Shown: positions 7,809 to 15,465 of the stretch, piece by piece
Layout: every line of letters begins with the position of its first letter
How positions within the stretch are numbered: the first letter of the stretch is position 1
Source of the DNA: Bacillota bacterium
GTDB lineage: Bacteria; Bacillota_A; Clostridia; Lachnospirales; Lachnospiraceae
NCBI GenBank assembly: GCA_023443925.1
Contig: JAEZSL010000088.1
Location: 1-27,342 of the forward strand
DNA length: 27,342 nucleotides
Reading direction: 5' to 3'
The notes under the pieces: generated by a model
Databases searched by the model: none
What the model saw: the letters and a program-made list of their open reading frames with translations, nothing else
What the model was told of the DNA's origin: nothing
Program-made: the position numbers and the translations under genes

Positions 7809-9308
7809 ATGAGAATTACAAACCAAATGATAACCAATAACACGATGAACGGCATTAATAGAAATAAGAATAATCTCTCATTATTAGATCAACAGTATTC
7901 TTCCGGCAAAAAAATCCAGCGGCCTTCCGAAGACCCAATTATCGCTGTCCGGGCTTTAAAGTTAAGGACGAATCTTGCGGAACTAAACCAATATTACGAA
8001 AAGAATATTCCTGATGCAAAATCCTGGATGGATGTAACAGAGAGTGCCATGACAAATATCAACGATATTCTGACGCTGATTAATAAAGCCTGCGTACAAG
8101 GGGCCAGTGATCCTCTGGAAGTGAAAGACAGAGACAGTATTGCTAAAAACCTGAAACAATACAAAGAACAGATATACCAGGAAGGCAATGCAAATTATGC
8201 CGGAAGGTACGTATTTACCGGATATAAAACGGATACCAGCCTTATATTCGGGGAAGCCTCTTCCAAACTGGAATATAACATCACAGAGAATTTTACCGGC
8301 AAAGATATTGAGAGCATTTCCAAGGTAACGGGCACCTACTCCGTTGATGATTACGACCCCAGCAACAATTACAGCCAGTCCCCGGAGCTAAAGTCCGCAT
8401 ACCGGATCAGGCTGTCCTATGATAATGTGGATGCGGTACAGGCGGATGGTGTTACACCTGTTAATATAAGTGGTTCCTTGAAGGTTCTGGATAAAGACGG
8501 AAATCCAGTTACACCACTCCCTGCTATCACTACGGTAAGTATAAATGATCCAAATGCTTATAAGCCAACTACCGGCATCAATTATATACCTGAAACCGGA
8601 GAGCTGATATTGTCCCAGGACGCTTATGATGACTTAAAAACAGCCTCCAGTATTTCAGTAGATTACCCTAAGAAGAATTTTAAAGAAGGCGAATTAAGAC
8701 CGGAACATTATTTTGACTGTACGACCCATGAATCCGGTGCACCTGCTACAGAGATTAAAACGTATAAAAAACAAGACCAGGATATTCAGTATGAAATTAA
8801 TTTTAATCAGAAATTGACAGTGAATACGCAGGGCAGTGACGCCCTTCAGCATGATATTGGCAGAGATATTGATGAAATCTTACAGTCAGTTCAGGATGTT
8901 GTGGCTACAGAAGCCAAAATTGCAGAAGTAGAGAAAATGCTGGAAGACCCCAATTATGCCACCCAGACTGAACAGTTAAATAAGTTAAAAACCCAGCTGG
9001 AAACAGAGCTGACTCTTAAAAACAGTATAATGCAGAAGAAGTTCGGAAATGGTATTACGGATTCCTCCAATGCACAGAATACCTTGAATGTAGCCGTGGC
9101 CGATCTGGGAAGCCGTTATGTAAGACTTGAACTTACAGAAAGCAGATTATCCGACCAGCAAGTGGACTTCACAGATTTGATGACTACGAATGAGGATGCG
9201 GATATGGTGGATACTTATATTAAATTAAGTTCAGCCGAAGTGATTTATAACGCGTCGCTTTCCGCCGCTTCGAAAGTGGTGAAAAATACTTTGCTGGATT
9301 TCCTGTAA
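7809..9308 (+). CDS. flgL: Hook-filament junction protein FlgL (HAP3), enlarged
   Basis: A 499-aa protein with the flagellin-like N terminus MRITNQMITNNTMNGINRNKNNLSLLDQQYSSGKKIQRPSEDP and a C-terminal helix ending SAEVIYNASLSAASKVVKNTLLDFL, both typical of FlgL, which connects FlgK to the filament. Bacillus FlgL is about 300 aa; the extra 200 residues lie centrally (about 170-370), with a lysine/glutamate-rich helical stretch near 370-400. That insert is probably a surface-exposed domain. The start has a strong AGGAGGG site. The protein is expected to be exported with FlgN help. Confidence 0.93.
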   Translation: MRITNQMITNNTMNGINRNKNNLSLLDQQYSSGKKIQRPSEDPIIAVRALKLRTNLAELNQYYEKNIPDAKSWMDVTESAMTNINDILTLINKACVQGASDPLEVKDRDSIAKNLKQYKEQIYQEGNANYAGRYVFTGYKTDTSLIFGEASSKLEYNITENFTGKDIESISKVTGTYSVDDYDPSNNYSQSPELKSAYRIRLSYDNVDAVQADGVTPVNISGSLKVLDKDGNPVTPLPAITTVSINDPNAYKPTTGINYIPETGELILSQDAYDDLKTASSISVDYPKKNFKEGELRPEHYFDCTTHESGAPATEIKTYKKQDQDIQYEINFNQKLTVNTQGSDALQHDIGRDIDEILQSVQDVVATEAKIAEVEKMLEDPNYATQTEQLNKLKTQLETELTLKNSIMQKKFGNGITDSSNAQNTLNVAVADLGSRYVRLELTESRLSDQQVDFTDLMTTNEDADMVDTYIKLSSAEVIYNASLSAASKVVKNTLLDFL

Positions 9309-9365
9309 AGAATAGAGAATAAAGAATAAATACAATCAGTTTTATTTTTTAGAGGATAATCAATC

Positions 9366-9383
9366 AAGCCGCCGGAGAGGCTT
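9366..9383 (+). promoter_or_regulatory. Small hairpin with GGA loop before fliW
   Basis: AAGCC (9366-9370) pairs with GGCTT (9379-9383), exposing CCGGAGA in the loop. A GGA-bearing loop is the shape CsrA recognises, so this could be an autoregulatory site in the fliW-csrA leader. The stem is only 5 bp. The rest of the 107-bp gap shows no clear promoter. Confidence 0.25.
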
Positions 9384-9415
9384 CTAAATAGCAGAAATAT
9401 CAGAAGGGAGAAAGA

Positions 9416-9883
9416 ATGTTAGTCAAAACGAAGTATTTTGGGGATATTGATCTGGAAGAGGAAAAGATCATAACTTTTGAGCAGGGAATTATGGGGTTTG
9501 AGGGTTTTAAAAGATATACGATCCTATATGATATCGAAGGAGAGAGCAAACCGGGTATATCCTGGCTCCAATGCCTGGATGAGCAGAGCCTGGCATTGCC
9601 GGTTACTAATCCATTCTTAATAAAAAATGACTATAATCCGGTGGTGGAAGATGAACTCTTAAAACCAATCGGTGAAATAAACGAACAAAACCTGATTATC
9701 CTGTTATCCCTTACGGTGCCGTCTGATATGACCAAATTGTCGGTGAATCTAAAAGCGCCTTTCATCATTAATTCAGACACCAGAAAAGGCTGTCAGATTA
9801 TAGTTGAAAATCAGGATTATGAAATAAAGTACAATGTTTATAATATACTGAAAAAGCTTAAAGACGAGAAGGGAGAGAAGTAA
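9416..9883 (+). CDS. fliW: Flagellar assembly factor FliW
   Basis: A 155-aa protein of the FliW family, with characteristic segments FGDIDLEEEKIITFEQGIMGFEGFKRYTIL near the N terminus and LQCLDEQSLALPVTNPF around 60. FliW binds CsrA away from its RNA site and blocks it; newly made flagellin competes for FliW, so export of flagellin frees FliW to sequester CsrA and relieve hag repression. The stop codon is directly adjacent to the csrA ATG, indicating translational coupling. Start ATG 9416 follows GAAGGGAG. Confidence 0.96.
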   Translation: MLVKTKYFGDIDLEEEKIITFEQGIMGFEGFKRYTILYDIEGESKPGISWLQCLDEQSLALPVTNPFLIKNDYNPVVEDELLKPIGEINEQNLIILLSLTVPSDMTKLSVNLKAPFIINSDTRKGCQIIVENQDYEIKYNVYNILKKLKDEKGEK

Positions 9884-10105
9884 ATGCTGGCCCTTACGCG
9901 AAAAATAAATGAATCCATTATGATCGGCAATGAGATTGAGTTATCCATTTTAGAGATCAAAGGCGATCAGGTGAAGGTTGGAATCAGTGCTCCTAAATCA
10001 GTTCCTATCTACCGGAAGGAGATCTATATCCAGATACAGGAAGCGAATAAAGAAGCGGCTGACAGTGCTGCTTCGCTGGAAGATTTAAAAAAATTATTTC
10101 CATAA
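9884..10105 (+). CDS. csrA: Carbon storage regulator / translational repressor CsrA
   Basis: A 73-aa CsrA with the canonical start MLALTRKINESIMIG and the RNA-binding residues in place: R6 region in strand 1 and R44 in VPIYRKEI. Dimeric CsrA binds GGA motifs, usually in hairpin loops or over Shine-Dalgarno sequences, and blocks translation. It follows fliW without a gap, as in Bacillus. The C-terminal 20 residues are an alanine/lysine-rich tail like that of Firmicutes CsrA proteins that respond to FliW. The best target in the window is the hag leader. Confidence 0.97.
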   Translation: MLALTRKINESIMIGNEIELSILEIKGDQVKVGISAPKSVPIYRKEIYIQIQEANKEAADSAASLEDLKKLFP

Positions 10106-10283
10106 ATTTTTCATAAAATTTCCTTATGTCCATTTAAGCATTATGCTACGAAAAGCGATTTAAAATATTGCTGTGAAATCATATATAGCCTGAATCGGTA
10201 ATGAGTTTTATTTATTCAATCAGAAGATAAAATGAATCGGTTTGCAATTCAGATTACGGAGTGGTGATAAATCAAAAAATATG

Positions 10284-10330
10284 CCGGTTAATGCCAGTAA
10301 CAGCAAGGAGGCTGATCTGGAATTAACCGG
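10284..10330 (+). promoter_or_regulatory. Nested hairpin with AAGGAG in the loop, downstream of csrA
   Basis: CCGGTTAAT (10284-10292) pairs with ATTAACCGG (10322-10330). Inside, CCAG (10294-10297) pairs with CTGG (10317-10320), and CAGC (10301-10304) with GCTG (10311-10314), leaving the loop AAGGAG. The loop matches the CARGGA core of CsrA targets. Because it lies upstream of the SigD promoter, it would be present only on read-through RNA from fliW-csrA. It could be a CsrA-binding or message-protecting 3' structure. Confidence 0.45.
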
Positions 10331-10352
10331 ATAAACAGGCTTTTTGTAAGTA

Positions 10353-10379
10353 TAAATTTTTTAACAAAAATGCCGATAT
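10353..10379 (+). promoter_or_regulatory. SigD (sigma-28) promoter of flaG-fliD
   Basis: TAAA (10353-10356), a 15-bp spacer and GCCGATAT (10372-10379) match the Bacillus sigma-28 consensus exactly. Transcription should start near 10386, giving a leader of about 50 nt before flaG. Confidence 0.85.
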
Positions 10380-10434
10380 ATAAGCTAAATACAAAGGAAT
10401 GGGATAAAAACCCACATCACATGGAGGTGGCACT

Positions 10435-10842
10435 ATGGCGATTGATAACATTTCAAACGCAACAATATCATTAACGGACTATAAGACAGAACAAAAAGTA
10501 CAGTCCGCTGCATCAGTTCAACAGGTAAAACCAGTAGAAACAAATGCTGTGACTGCCAAAACTTATACGGATAAACAGGACAGCGCAAGAGAAGAGGAAA
10601 AAAGGGACGCGCAGGCAAATGCAAACCGATTGAAAAGTATCCTGAACGAAACGAATAATAAGATTAAACCAACAAGAACCCGCTGTGAATTTTCCTATGT
10701 TGAGGATGTAAACAGAGTCTCCATTAAGGTCATGGATATTGATACCGATAAAGTGATTAGAGAGATACCGCCGGAGGAAACCCTGGAAATGCTTCAAAAG
10801 CTATGGGAAGTTGCCGGGCTGCTTGTAGATGAAAAACGTTAG
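10435..10842 (+). CDS. flaG: Flagellar protein FlaG
   Basis: A 135-aa FlaG protein. The N-terminal 70 residues are polar and probably disordered, and the C-terminal half carries the conserved domain (CEFSYVEDVNRVSIKVMDIDTDKVIREIPPEETLEMLQKLWEVAGLLVDEKR). FlaG proteins are encoded between the flagellin regulators and fliD and affect filament length; the mechanism is not well defined. GGAGGTGG precedes ATG 10435, and fliD follows 23 bp after the stop, so flaG-fliD (and probably fliS and the next gene) form one operon driven by the consensus SigD promoter upstream. Confidence 0.93.
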   Translation: MAIDNISNATISLTDYKTEQKVQSAASVQQVKPVETNAVTAKTYTDKQDSAREEEKRDAQANANRLKSILNETNNKIKPTRTRCEFSYVEDVNRVSIKVMDIDTDKVIREIPPEETLEMLQKLWEVAGLLVDEKR

Positions 10843-10865
10843 TATACCAAGGAGGAGGCAGGAGT

Positions 10866-13091
10866 ATGGGAAATATAAGGCTGTCGGGAATGATATCCGG
10901 CATGGATACCGATTCTATAATAAAAGAATTGGTGAATGCGCAGAAACTGAAAAATAAGAAGACTACCGACAAATTGACCTTATCCGAATGGAAAGAGGAT
11001 AAGTGGAAAGAATTAAACACAAAACTGTTTAATCTGTATAAAACCAGTGTAAGTAAGATGAGAATGCAGGGTAGTTATTTGACTAAAAAAATTTCGTTAT
11101 CAGATGAAAGCATCGCTAAGATTACTGGCAGTACAAATGCACCGGAAGGGTCACATAAATTATCCGTTAATGAACTTGCCAGTGCACAGTACGTTACAGG
11201 AGGAAAGCTGGCAACTACGGCGAAACCAAGTTCAAGTCTCACTACTCTTGGAGTAGATGCTGGTACTGTAATAGAAATAACGAATGGATCAAAGAAAAGT
11301 AATTTGGTTGTAACGAGTTCTACCACGATCCAGGATTTTGTAAACACCTGCAATGGGGTTGGCCTAAATGCAAGCTTTGATGAAAAAAACCAGCGTTTTT
11401 TTATAAACTCTAAAACCAGCGGGGCAGATTCGGCGTTTTCCATAAAAACCGGAAGCCTTTCTTCGGACGGAATAAATGCTTTAAACGATATTAACTCCTT
11501 GGTAGGCCTCTCTGGTCTTACTTCGGCTCAGAAAAGTGAAGTTACGGCTGCTTTGACTGCACTGGAAGGACCAAAGGACTCTGGAGAAGCTGCCGCCTAT
11601 CAAGCAAAATTATCAGGCTGGTACCAGCAGGCTCTGAATGGACAAATTGGTGATACGGATGAGGCTAAAGAGAAAATCAAAGCAATTAATACTTTGATTA
11701 ATTATACAAAAACGCAGAATTCGAAGGAAGCTGCTACAGAAGTTAAAAAAGATATTGGTATAAGTCTGATCGCTGGCGTGGCAGGAAGTACGGACGAGGA
11801 AAAACGGAATACGGTAGTAGAAAATGCAATATTGAAGAGGCATGCCGAACGGTTGGGGAAGGATATTACAGACGACGAAGTTAAAGCAGCCGCGGCTGAG
11901 GAATATGGAAATTATGTTCAGAGTGATAAAGATGTATATTTTAATCAGCTGATACAAAAAGAGTATGTATCCACTGAAGTATATACTGACGGGGATGGTA
12001 ATCCGGTTCTTGACGAAGAGACGAGTGAGCCTCTGACAAAAGCACAGTATTATCAGAAGCAGACGGAACTTAAGGCTGCTGATTATAATAGTGCTGAAAC
12101 TGGTGCAAGCGGAATTTTGTTAAGCAAATTGAGCGTTTATACAGTTGCAGTATCACCTACTTCGGGAGACTCGCCCCTGTCCAAAATCGGACTTGGTGAG
12201 ATAGATGGTTTGGGTGATATTATAGCCGGTGACAGTTCAAAGTTGTCGGTAAAAAAGGCAAGTGATGCGGAAATAAACTTAGACGGTGCCACTATTACAG
12301 CTTCTACCAATAGTATTACAGTGAATGGACTTACCATCAATCTATTGGGAAAGACACAAGCAGGCAAAGAGTTAACGATAGATGTGGCAGCTAGTAAAGA
12401 TGATAATTATGAAATGGTTAAGGAATTTATTAATGGTTACAATGATATATTAAAAGAAATGAACAATTTGTATTATGCAGCTTCAACCAGGGAATATGCT
12501 CCTTTAAGTGATGATGAAAAAGAAGCAATGACTGAGGAACAGGTAAAAAAGTGGGAAACCAAGATTAAGGATTCTATCTTACGCAGGGACGATTCTCTGG
12601 GAGCAATGATAGAAACCATGAAATCAGCCATGATGAGCAATTATACCACCTCTTCAGGTAAGACTTATAGCCTGGCCAGTTTTGGTATTGTCACCTCAAC
12701 GGACTATACAGAAAAAGGTCTTCTTCATATATATGGAAATAAAGATGATGCAACATATCCGGATGAAAAAGATAAGCTGAAAGCTGCACTTACAGACGAT
12801 CCGGAAGGGACAGCGGAAGCTCTTGCGGGTATCTTTACGAAACTATATGATAATATGTATAGTAAATTTAAATCCATCCCAAATGTCAGCAGTGCGAATA
12901 CAGCCTTTAATGATAAGCTTCTCGACAACGAGCAGGCGGCCTATAAGAAACGTATAAAAGTGCTGGAAGATAAATTAACAGCAATGGAAAATAAATATTA
13001 TAAACAGTTCTCAGCAATGGAAAAAGCTATGGCGAAACTGCAGTCTCAAAGTAATTCCCTGGCAGGTCTGTTGGGAAACTCAAATAAATAA
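10866..13091 (+). CDS. fliD: Filament cap protein FliD (HAP2), enlarged
   Basis: A 741-aa cap protein; Bacillus FliD is about 500 aa. The N terminus (GNIRLSGMISGMDTDSIIKELVNAQKLKNKK) and the HKLSVNELASAQYVTGG segment near 97 are typical of FliD_N, and the C-terminal coiled-coil region (roughly 630-735) of FliD_C. The long helical, lysine/glutamate-rich section from about 215 to 400 is extra and interrupts the usual surface domains. The cap at the filament tip folds incoming flagellin. AAGGAGG precedes the ATG. The extra domain may be an adhesive or immune-exposed part of the tip. Confidence 0.94.
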   Translation: MGNIRLSGMISGMDTDSIIKELVNAQKLKNKKTTDKLTLSEWKEDKWKELNTKLFNLYKTSVSKMRMQGSYLTKKISLSDESIAKITGSTNAPEGSHKLSVNELASAQYVTGGKLATTAKPSSSLTTLGVDAGTVIEITNGSKKSNLVVTSSTTIQDFVNTCNGVGLNASFDEKNQRFFINSKTSGADSAFSIKTGSLSSDGINALNDINSLVGLSGLTSAQKSEVTAALTALEGPKDSGEAAAYQAKLSGWYQQALNGQIGDTDEAKEKIKAINTLINYTKTQNSKEAATEVKKDIGISLIAGVAGSTDEEKRNTVVENAILKRHAERLGKDITDDEVKAAAAEEYGNYVQSDKDVYFNQLIQKEYVSTEVYTDGDGNPVLDEETSEPLTKAQYYQKQTELKAADYNSAETGASGILLSKLSVYTVAVSPTSGDSPLSKIGLGEIDGLGDIIAGDSSKLSVKKASDAEINLDGATITASTNSITVNGLTINLLGKTQAGKELTIDVAASKDDNYEMVKEFINGYNDILKEMNNLYYAASTREYAPLSDDEKEAMTEEQVKKWETKIKDSILRRDDSLGAMIETMKSAMMSNYTTSSGKTYSLASFGIVTSTDYTEKGLLHIYGNKDDATYPDEKDKLKAALTDDPEGTAEALAGIFTKLYDNMYSKFKSIPNVSSANTAFNDKLLDNEQAAYKKRIKVLEDKLTAMENKYYKQFSAMEKAMAKLQSQSNSLAGLLGNSNK

Positions 13092-13156
13092 ATACAAAAA
13101 GTAGTGATTCGTTTTGCGTTATGCGAAAAGTATATAAGTTGTAAGGAGGAAGAAAG

Positions 13157-13531
13157 ATGCCGATTAATGCTGCAATCGCATATCAAAATAATAAAATTAA
13201 CACAGCAACACCAGCAGAGCTTACTCTTATGCTTTATGAAGGAGCTATAAAATTCTGCAATATAGCAAAAGTAGGGTTGGACGAGAAGAATATAACTAAA
13301 GCAAATAACAATATCCTTAAGGCTGAGAATATCATTACTCATTTAAGGACAACGCTTGATTTTGCTTACCCGGTAGCTCAGGAATTTGAAAAAGTATACC
13401 TGTATATTTATGACGGACTAGTAGAAGCCAATATTAAAAAAAATGGGGAGAAACTGGAAGAGATAATTGATACGATCAGAGAAATGCGGGATACCTGGAA
13501 AGAAGTTATGCACCGGGCTAAGGAAGGTTAA
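13157..13531 (+). CDS. fliS: Flagellin export chaperone FliS
   Basis: A 124-aa helical-bundle protein with typical FliS sequence: NAAIAYQNNKINTATPAELTLMLYEGAIKF at the N terminus. FliS binds the disordered C terminus of flagellin in the cytosol, prevents premature polymerisation and brings it to FlhA. Position after fliD and before the flagellin gene is usual. AAGGAGG precedes ATG 13157. In Firmicutes FliS also supports flagellin secretion needed for FliW release. Confidence 0.96.
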   Translation: MPINAAIAYQNNKINTATPAELTLMLYEGAIKFCNIAKVGLDEKNITKANNNILKAENIITHLRTTLDFAYPVAQEFEKVYLYIYDGLVEANIKKNGEKLEEIIDTIREMRDTWKEVMHRAKEG

Positions 13532-13540
13532 AAGGTAAGA

Positions 13541-14023
13541 GTGGTGGAGAAAAAGGCGTATATTAATATATTGATGGATATATTGGAGAAGAAAGCGGAA
13601 ATATTGGACGGACTTCTTGATCGTACTGCCAGACAAGATGTATGCCTTGGAAGTCAACTGCCGGACATGGATGAATTTGCGATTCTGGTGGATCAGAAGG
13701 AAGAACTGATAGAGGAGCTGAATCGGCTTGATACCGGTTTTGAACGGATATACGACAATGTGAAAGAAGACTTAGACTTAAATCGTAATCATTACCAGAA
13801 AGAAATAGAGAAGCTTCAGGAACTAATTAAGAACCTTTTAGATAAAGGGATGAAGCTGCAGGTTCAGGAGAAGAAGAATAAACTAAAACTTGAACTATAT
13901 TTTTCAAAGAGTAAAAAGGAAGTAAGAGTATTCAAACAAAGCAACCGGAGTGCAGCCAGTTATTACAATAATATGAATAGTGAAAGCAGCGGTCGTTCCT
14001 ATTTTTTAGACAAAAAAAATTAA
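13541..14023 (+). CDS. FliT/FlgN-like coiled-coil protein
   Basis: A 160-aa helical protein with no membrane segment, beginning at a GTG (13541) 9 bp after the fliS stop. Residues 1-125 are rich in Glu, Lys and Leu with coiled-coil periodicity; the last 35 are Ser/Asn/Arg-rich and probably disordered. In flagellar operons, the slot after fliS usually holds FliT, the FliD chaperone. The segment ILVDQKEELIEELNRLDTGFERIYDNVKE resembles FlgN/FliT-type helices. Function as a cap-protein chaperone is inferred from position and shape. A second GTG at 13544 is an equally possible start. Confidence 0.62.
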   Translation: MVEKKAYINILMDILEKKAEILDGLLDRTARQDVCLGSQLPDMDEFAILVDQKEELIEELNRLDTGFERIYDNVKEDLDLNRNHYQKEIEKLQELIKNLLDKGMKLQVQEKKNKLKLELYFSKSKKEVRVFKQSNRSAASYYNNMNSESSGRSYFLDKKN

Positions 14024-14040
14024 AAAAATATCTTTTGTAC

Positions 14041-14067
14041 TAAAGTATTATTTTTTTAATCCGATAT
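14041..14067 (+). promoter_or_regulatory. SigD (sigma-28) promoter of the flagellin gene
   Basis: TAAA (14041-14044), a 15-bp spacer and TCCGATAT (14060-14067) match the sigma-28 consensus with one mismatch. The spacer is T-rich. Transcription from about 14074 gives a leader of roughly 120 nt. Confidence 0.85.
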
Positions 14068-14154
14068 ATATTTTGAACGCAGTAATAAATCTGTACCGTA
14101 ATCTGGAGCGTACGGCCTGGTTGCCGCCTACAGACATCTTACTGCTAATTAACA

Positions 14155-14187
14155 GTAGCACGGATGCTACTAAATATTCAAGGAGGA
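14155..14187 (+). promoter_or_regulatory. CsrA-binding region in the flagellin leader
   Basis: GTAGCA (14155-14160) pairs with TGCTAC (14165-14170), presenting CGGA in the loop; the surrounding GCACGGATGC resembles the CsrA consensus RUACARGGAUGU. A second GGA-bearing site, CAAGGAGGA, covers the Shine-Dalgarno at 14179-14187. One upstream hairpin site plus one over the ribosome site is the arrangement known for Bacillus hag. A CsrA dimer bound to both would block flagellin translation until FliW sequesters it. Confidence 0.7.
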
Positions 14188-14194
14188 ATTACAT

Positions 14195-15055
14195 ATGATT
14201 ATTCAGCATAATATGGCATCAGCCAACACCAACAGACAGTTAGGTATTACTACAGGACAACTTGCAAAATCAACAGAAAAATTATCATCAGGTTACAGAA
14301 TCAACCGTGCCGGAGATGATGCTGCCGGTCTTTCCATTTCTGAAAAGATGAGAGGACAGATCAGAGGTTTACAGCAGGCTTCTACTAATGCACAGGATGG
14401 TATTTCTTTAATTCAGACAGCAGAAGGTGCTTTACAGGAGACACACTCCATTCTGCAGAGAATGAGAGAGTTATCTGTTCAGGCTTCTAATGCTACCAAT
14501 GTTACAGCAGACCGTCAGGCTATTGCTAAGGAAGTAAGAGCATTAACTTGTGAAATCTCCAGAATTGCTACTCAGACAGAGTTCAATACCATGAAGCTGT
14601 TAAGCGGTAAATTAACAGATAAAAAACTTCAGATCGGTGCTAATGGTGACCAGAACATTAAGCTTTCTATCTTAAACATGAAGCCTAGCCAATTAGGAAT
14701 TAACTCTAAGAATACTGCTGGACTTACCGATGATAATGTTGCAAAAGTAATATCCAAAGGATCTTCTGATTATGCTGCTATTACAGCAACAATCTCCATT
14801 ATTAACAAAGCGATTACAGATGTATCCAGCCAGCGTTCTAAGTTAGGTGCATTACAGAACAGACTTGAACATACAATTGCTAACGCTGATAACACAGCTG
14901 AAAACTTACAGGCTGCTGAATCCCGTATCCGTGACGTTGATATGGCTAAAGAAATGGTACAATACTCCAAGAACAATATTTTACAGCAGGCTGCTCAGTC
15001 TATGCTTGCACAGGCTAATCAGTCCACTCAGGGTGTTTTATCATTACTTCAGTAA
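14195..15055 (+). CDS. hag: Flagellin
   Basis: A 286-aa flagellin with intact D0/D1 termini (MIIQHNMASANTNRQLG and the C-terminal NNILQQAAQSMLAQANQSTQGVLSLLQ) and a very short central domain, near the minimum size for a filament protein. ILQRMRELSVQASN (85-98) contains the conserved segment recognised by TLR5 in other flagellins. A cysteine at residue 118 is unusual for flagellins, which rarely contain any. Serines and threonines in the short centre (about 140-200) are the likely sites for the nonulosonic acid made by the neighbouring genes. Codon choice is strongly biased and the AAGGAGG site is perfect, consistent with very high expression. Confidence 0.97.
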   Translation: MIIQHNMASANTNRQLGITTGQLAKSTEKLSSGYRINRAGDDAAGLSISEKMRGQIRGLQQASTNAQDGISLIQTAEGALQETHSILQRMRELSVQASNATNVTADRQAIAKEVRALTCEISRIATQTEFNTMKLLSGKLTDKKLQIGANGDQNIKLSILNMKPSQLGINSKNTAGLTDDNVAKVISKGSSDYAAITATISIINKAITDVSSQRSKLGALQNRLEHTIANADNTAENLQAAESRIRDVDMAKEMVQYSKNNILQQAAQSMLAQANQSTQGVLSLLQ

Positions 15056-15065
15056 TTATTAGCAA

Positions 15066-15097
15066 TATAAAGGTTAGCCTTCTGGCTAACCTTTATA
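15066..15097 (+). terminator. Flagellin terminator
   Basis: TATAAAGGTTAGCC (15066-15079) pairs perfectly over 14 bp with the mirror sequence at 15084-15097 across a TTCT tetraloop, 10 nt after the flagellin stop. The descending arm supplies the T-rich end. It should end most hag transcripts. Confidence 0.9.
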
Positions 15098-15174
15098 TAA
15101 TAAAGAATATTTTGTTTGAATATGAGGGCATAAAGAGTATGCTTTGTTATTTGTACAGAATTGAGGAGGTATTT

Positions 15175-15465
15175 ATGGAAAATAGAGTTGACGATATTGT
15201 AAAGCAGTTGGAAGATGCGGCCCAAAAACTACATGTGCAAAAAAGAAAGGAAGCTTACGGGGTTATAAATTCAGCCGCCGGTACGCTTTTTTTATTTTTA
15301 GAGGAGGCAGCCGGCAGCGAAATAGGTAAGATAATGCTTCCAAAGATAAATATGGCGCTGCAACAGTGCCTGGAAGCAATGGAACAAAAAGATGATGTCC
15401 TTGCAGCCGACGTTATTGAGTATGAAATAATTCCGCTGTTATTACAGTTGGAGGCTGCAAAATGA
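15175..15465 (+). CDS. Small helical protein related to the N-terminal domain of the downstream Maf
   Basis: A 96-aa acidic helical protein with no signal peptide. Its C-terminal half (INMALQQCLEAMEQKDDVL, then AADVIEYEIIPLLLQLE) lines up with residues of the second Maf (LNLILKAQEQEDYVLIGDLFELSIIPFLKELQ), so the same helical domain is free here and fused there. ATG 15175 has GAGGAGG upstream; the frame is open to 15112 but without a ribosome site. Its stop overlaps the start of the Maf gene by 4 bp (ATGA), suggesting translational coupling and possibly a physical complex with that Maf, which lacks the domain. The function is not known; partner or specificity subunit is an inference. Confidence 0.72.
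   Translation: MENRVDDIVKQLEDAAQKLHVQKRKEAYGVINSAAGTLFLFLEEAAGSEIGKIMLPKINMALQQCLEAMEQKDDVLAADVIEYEIIPLLLQLEAAK

Larger units (their letters stand above)
10106..10434. other. csrA-flaG intergenic region
   Basis: These 329 bp contain no credible gene. They hold a nested hairpin at 10284-10330 and a SigD promoter at 10353-10379 (both listed separately), plus a short direct repeat TGAATCGGT at 10191-10199 and 10233-10241. No standard terminator for csrA is obvious, so read-through into flaG is possible. Confidence 0.6.

Noticed and set aside
10757..11443. Minus-strand open frames opposite flaG and fliD
   Set aside because: Shadows of strongly supported plus-strand genes; no start signals.
14847..15062. 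71-codon plus-strand frame overlapping the flagellin 3' end
   Set aside because: Shadow of the flagellin gene in another frame and runs into the flagellin terminator region.
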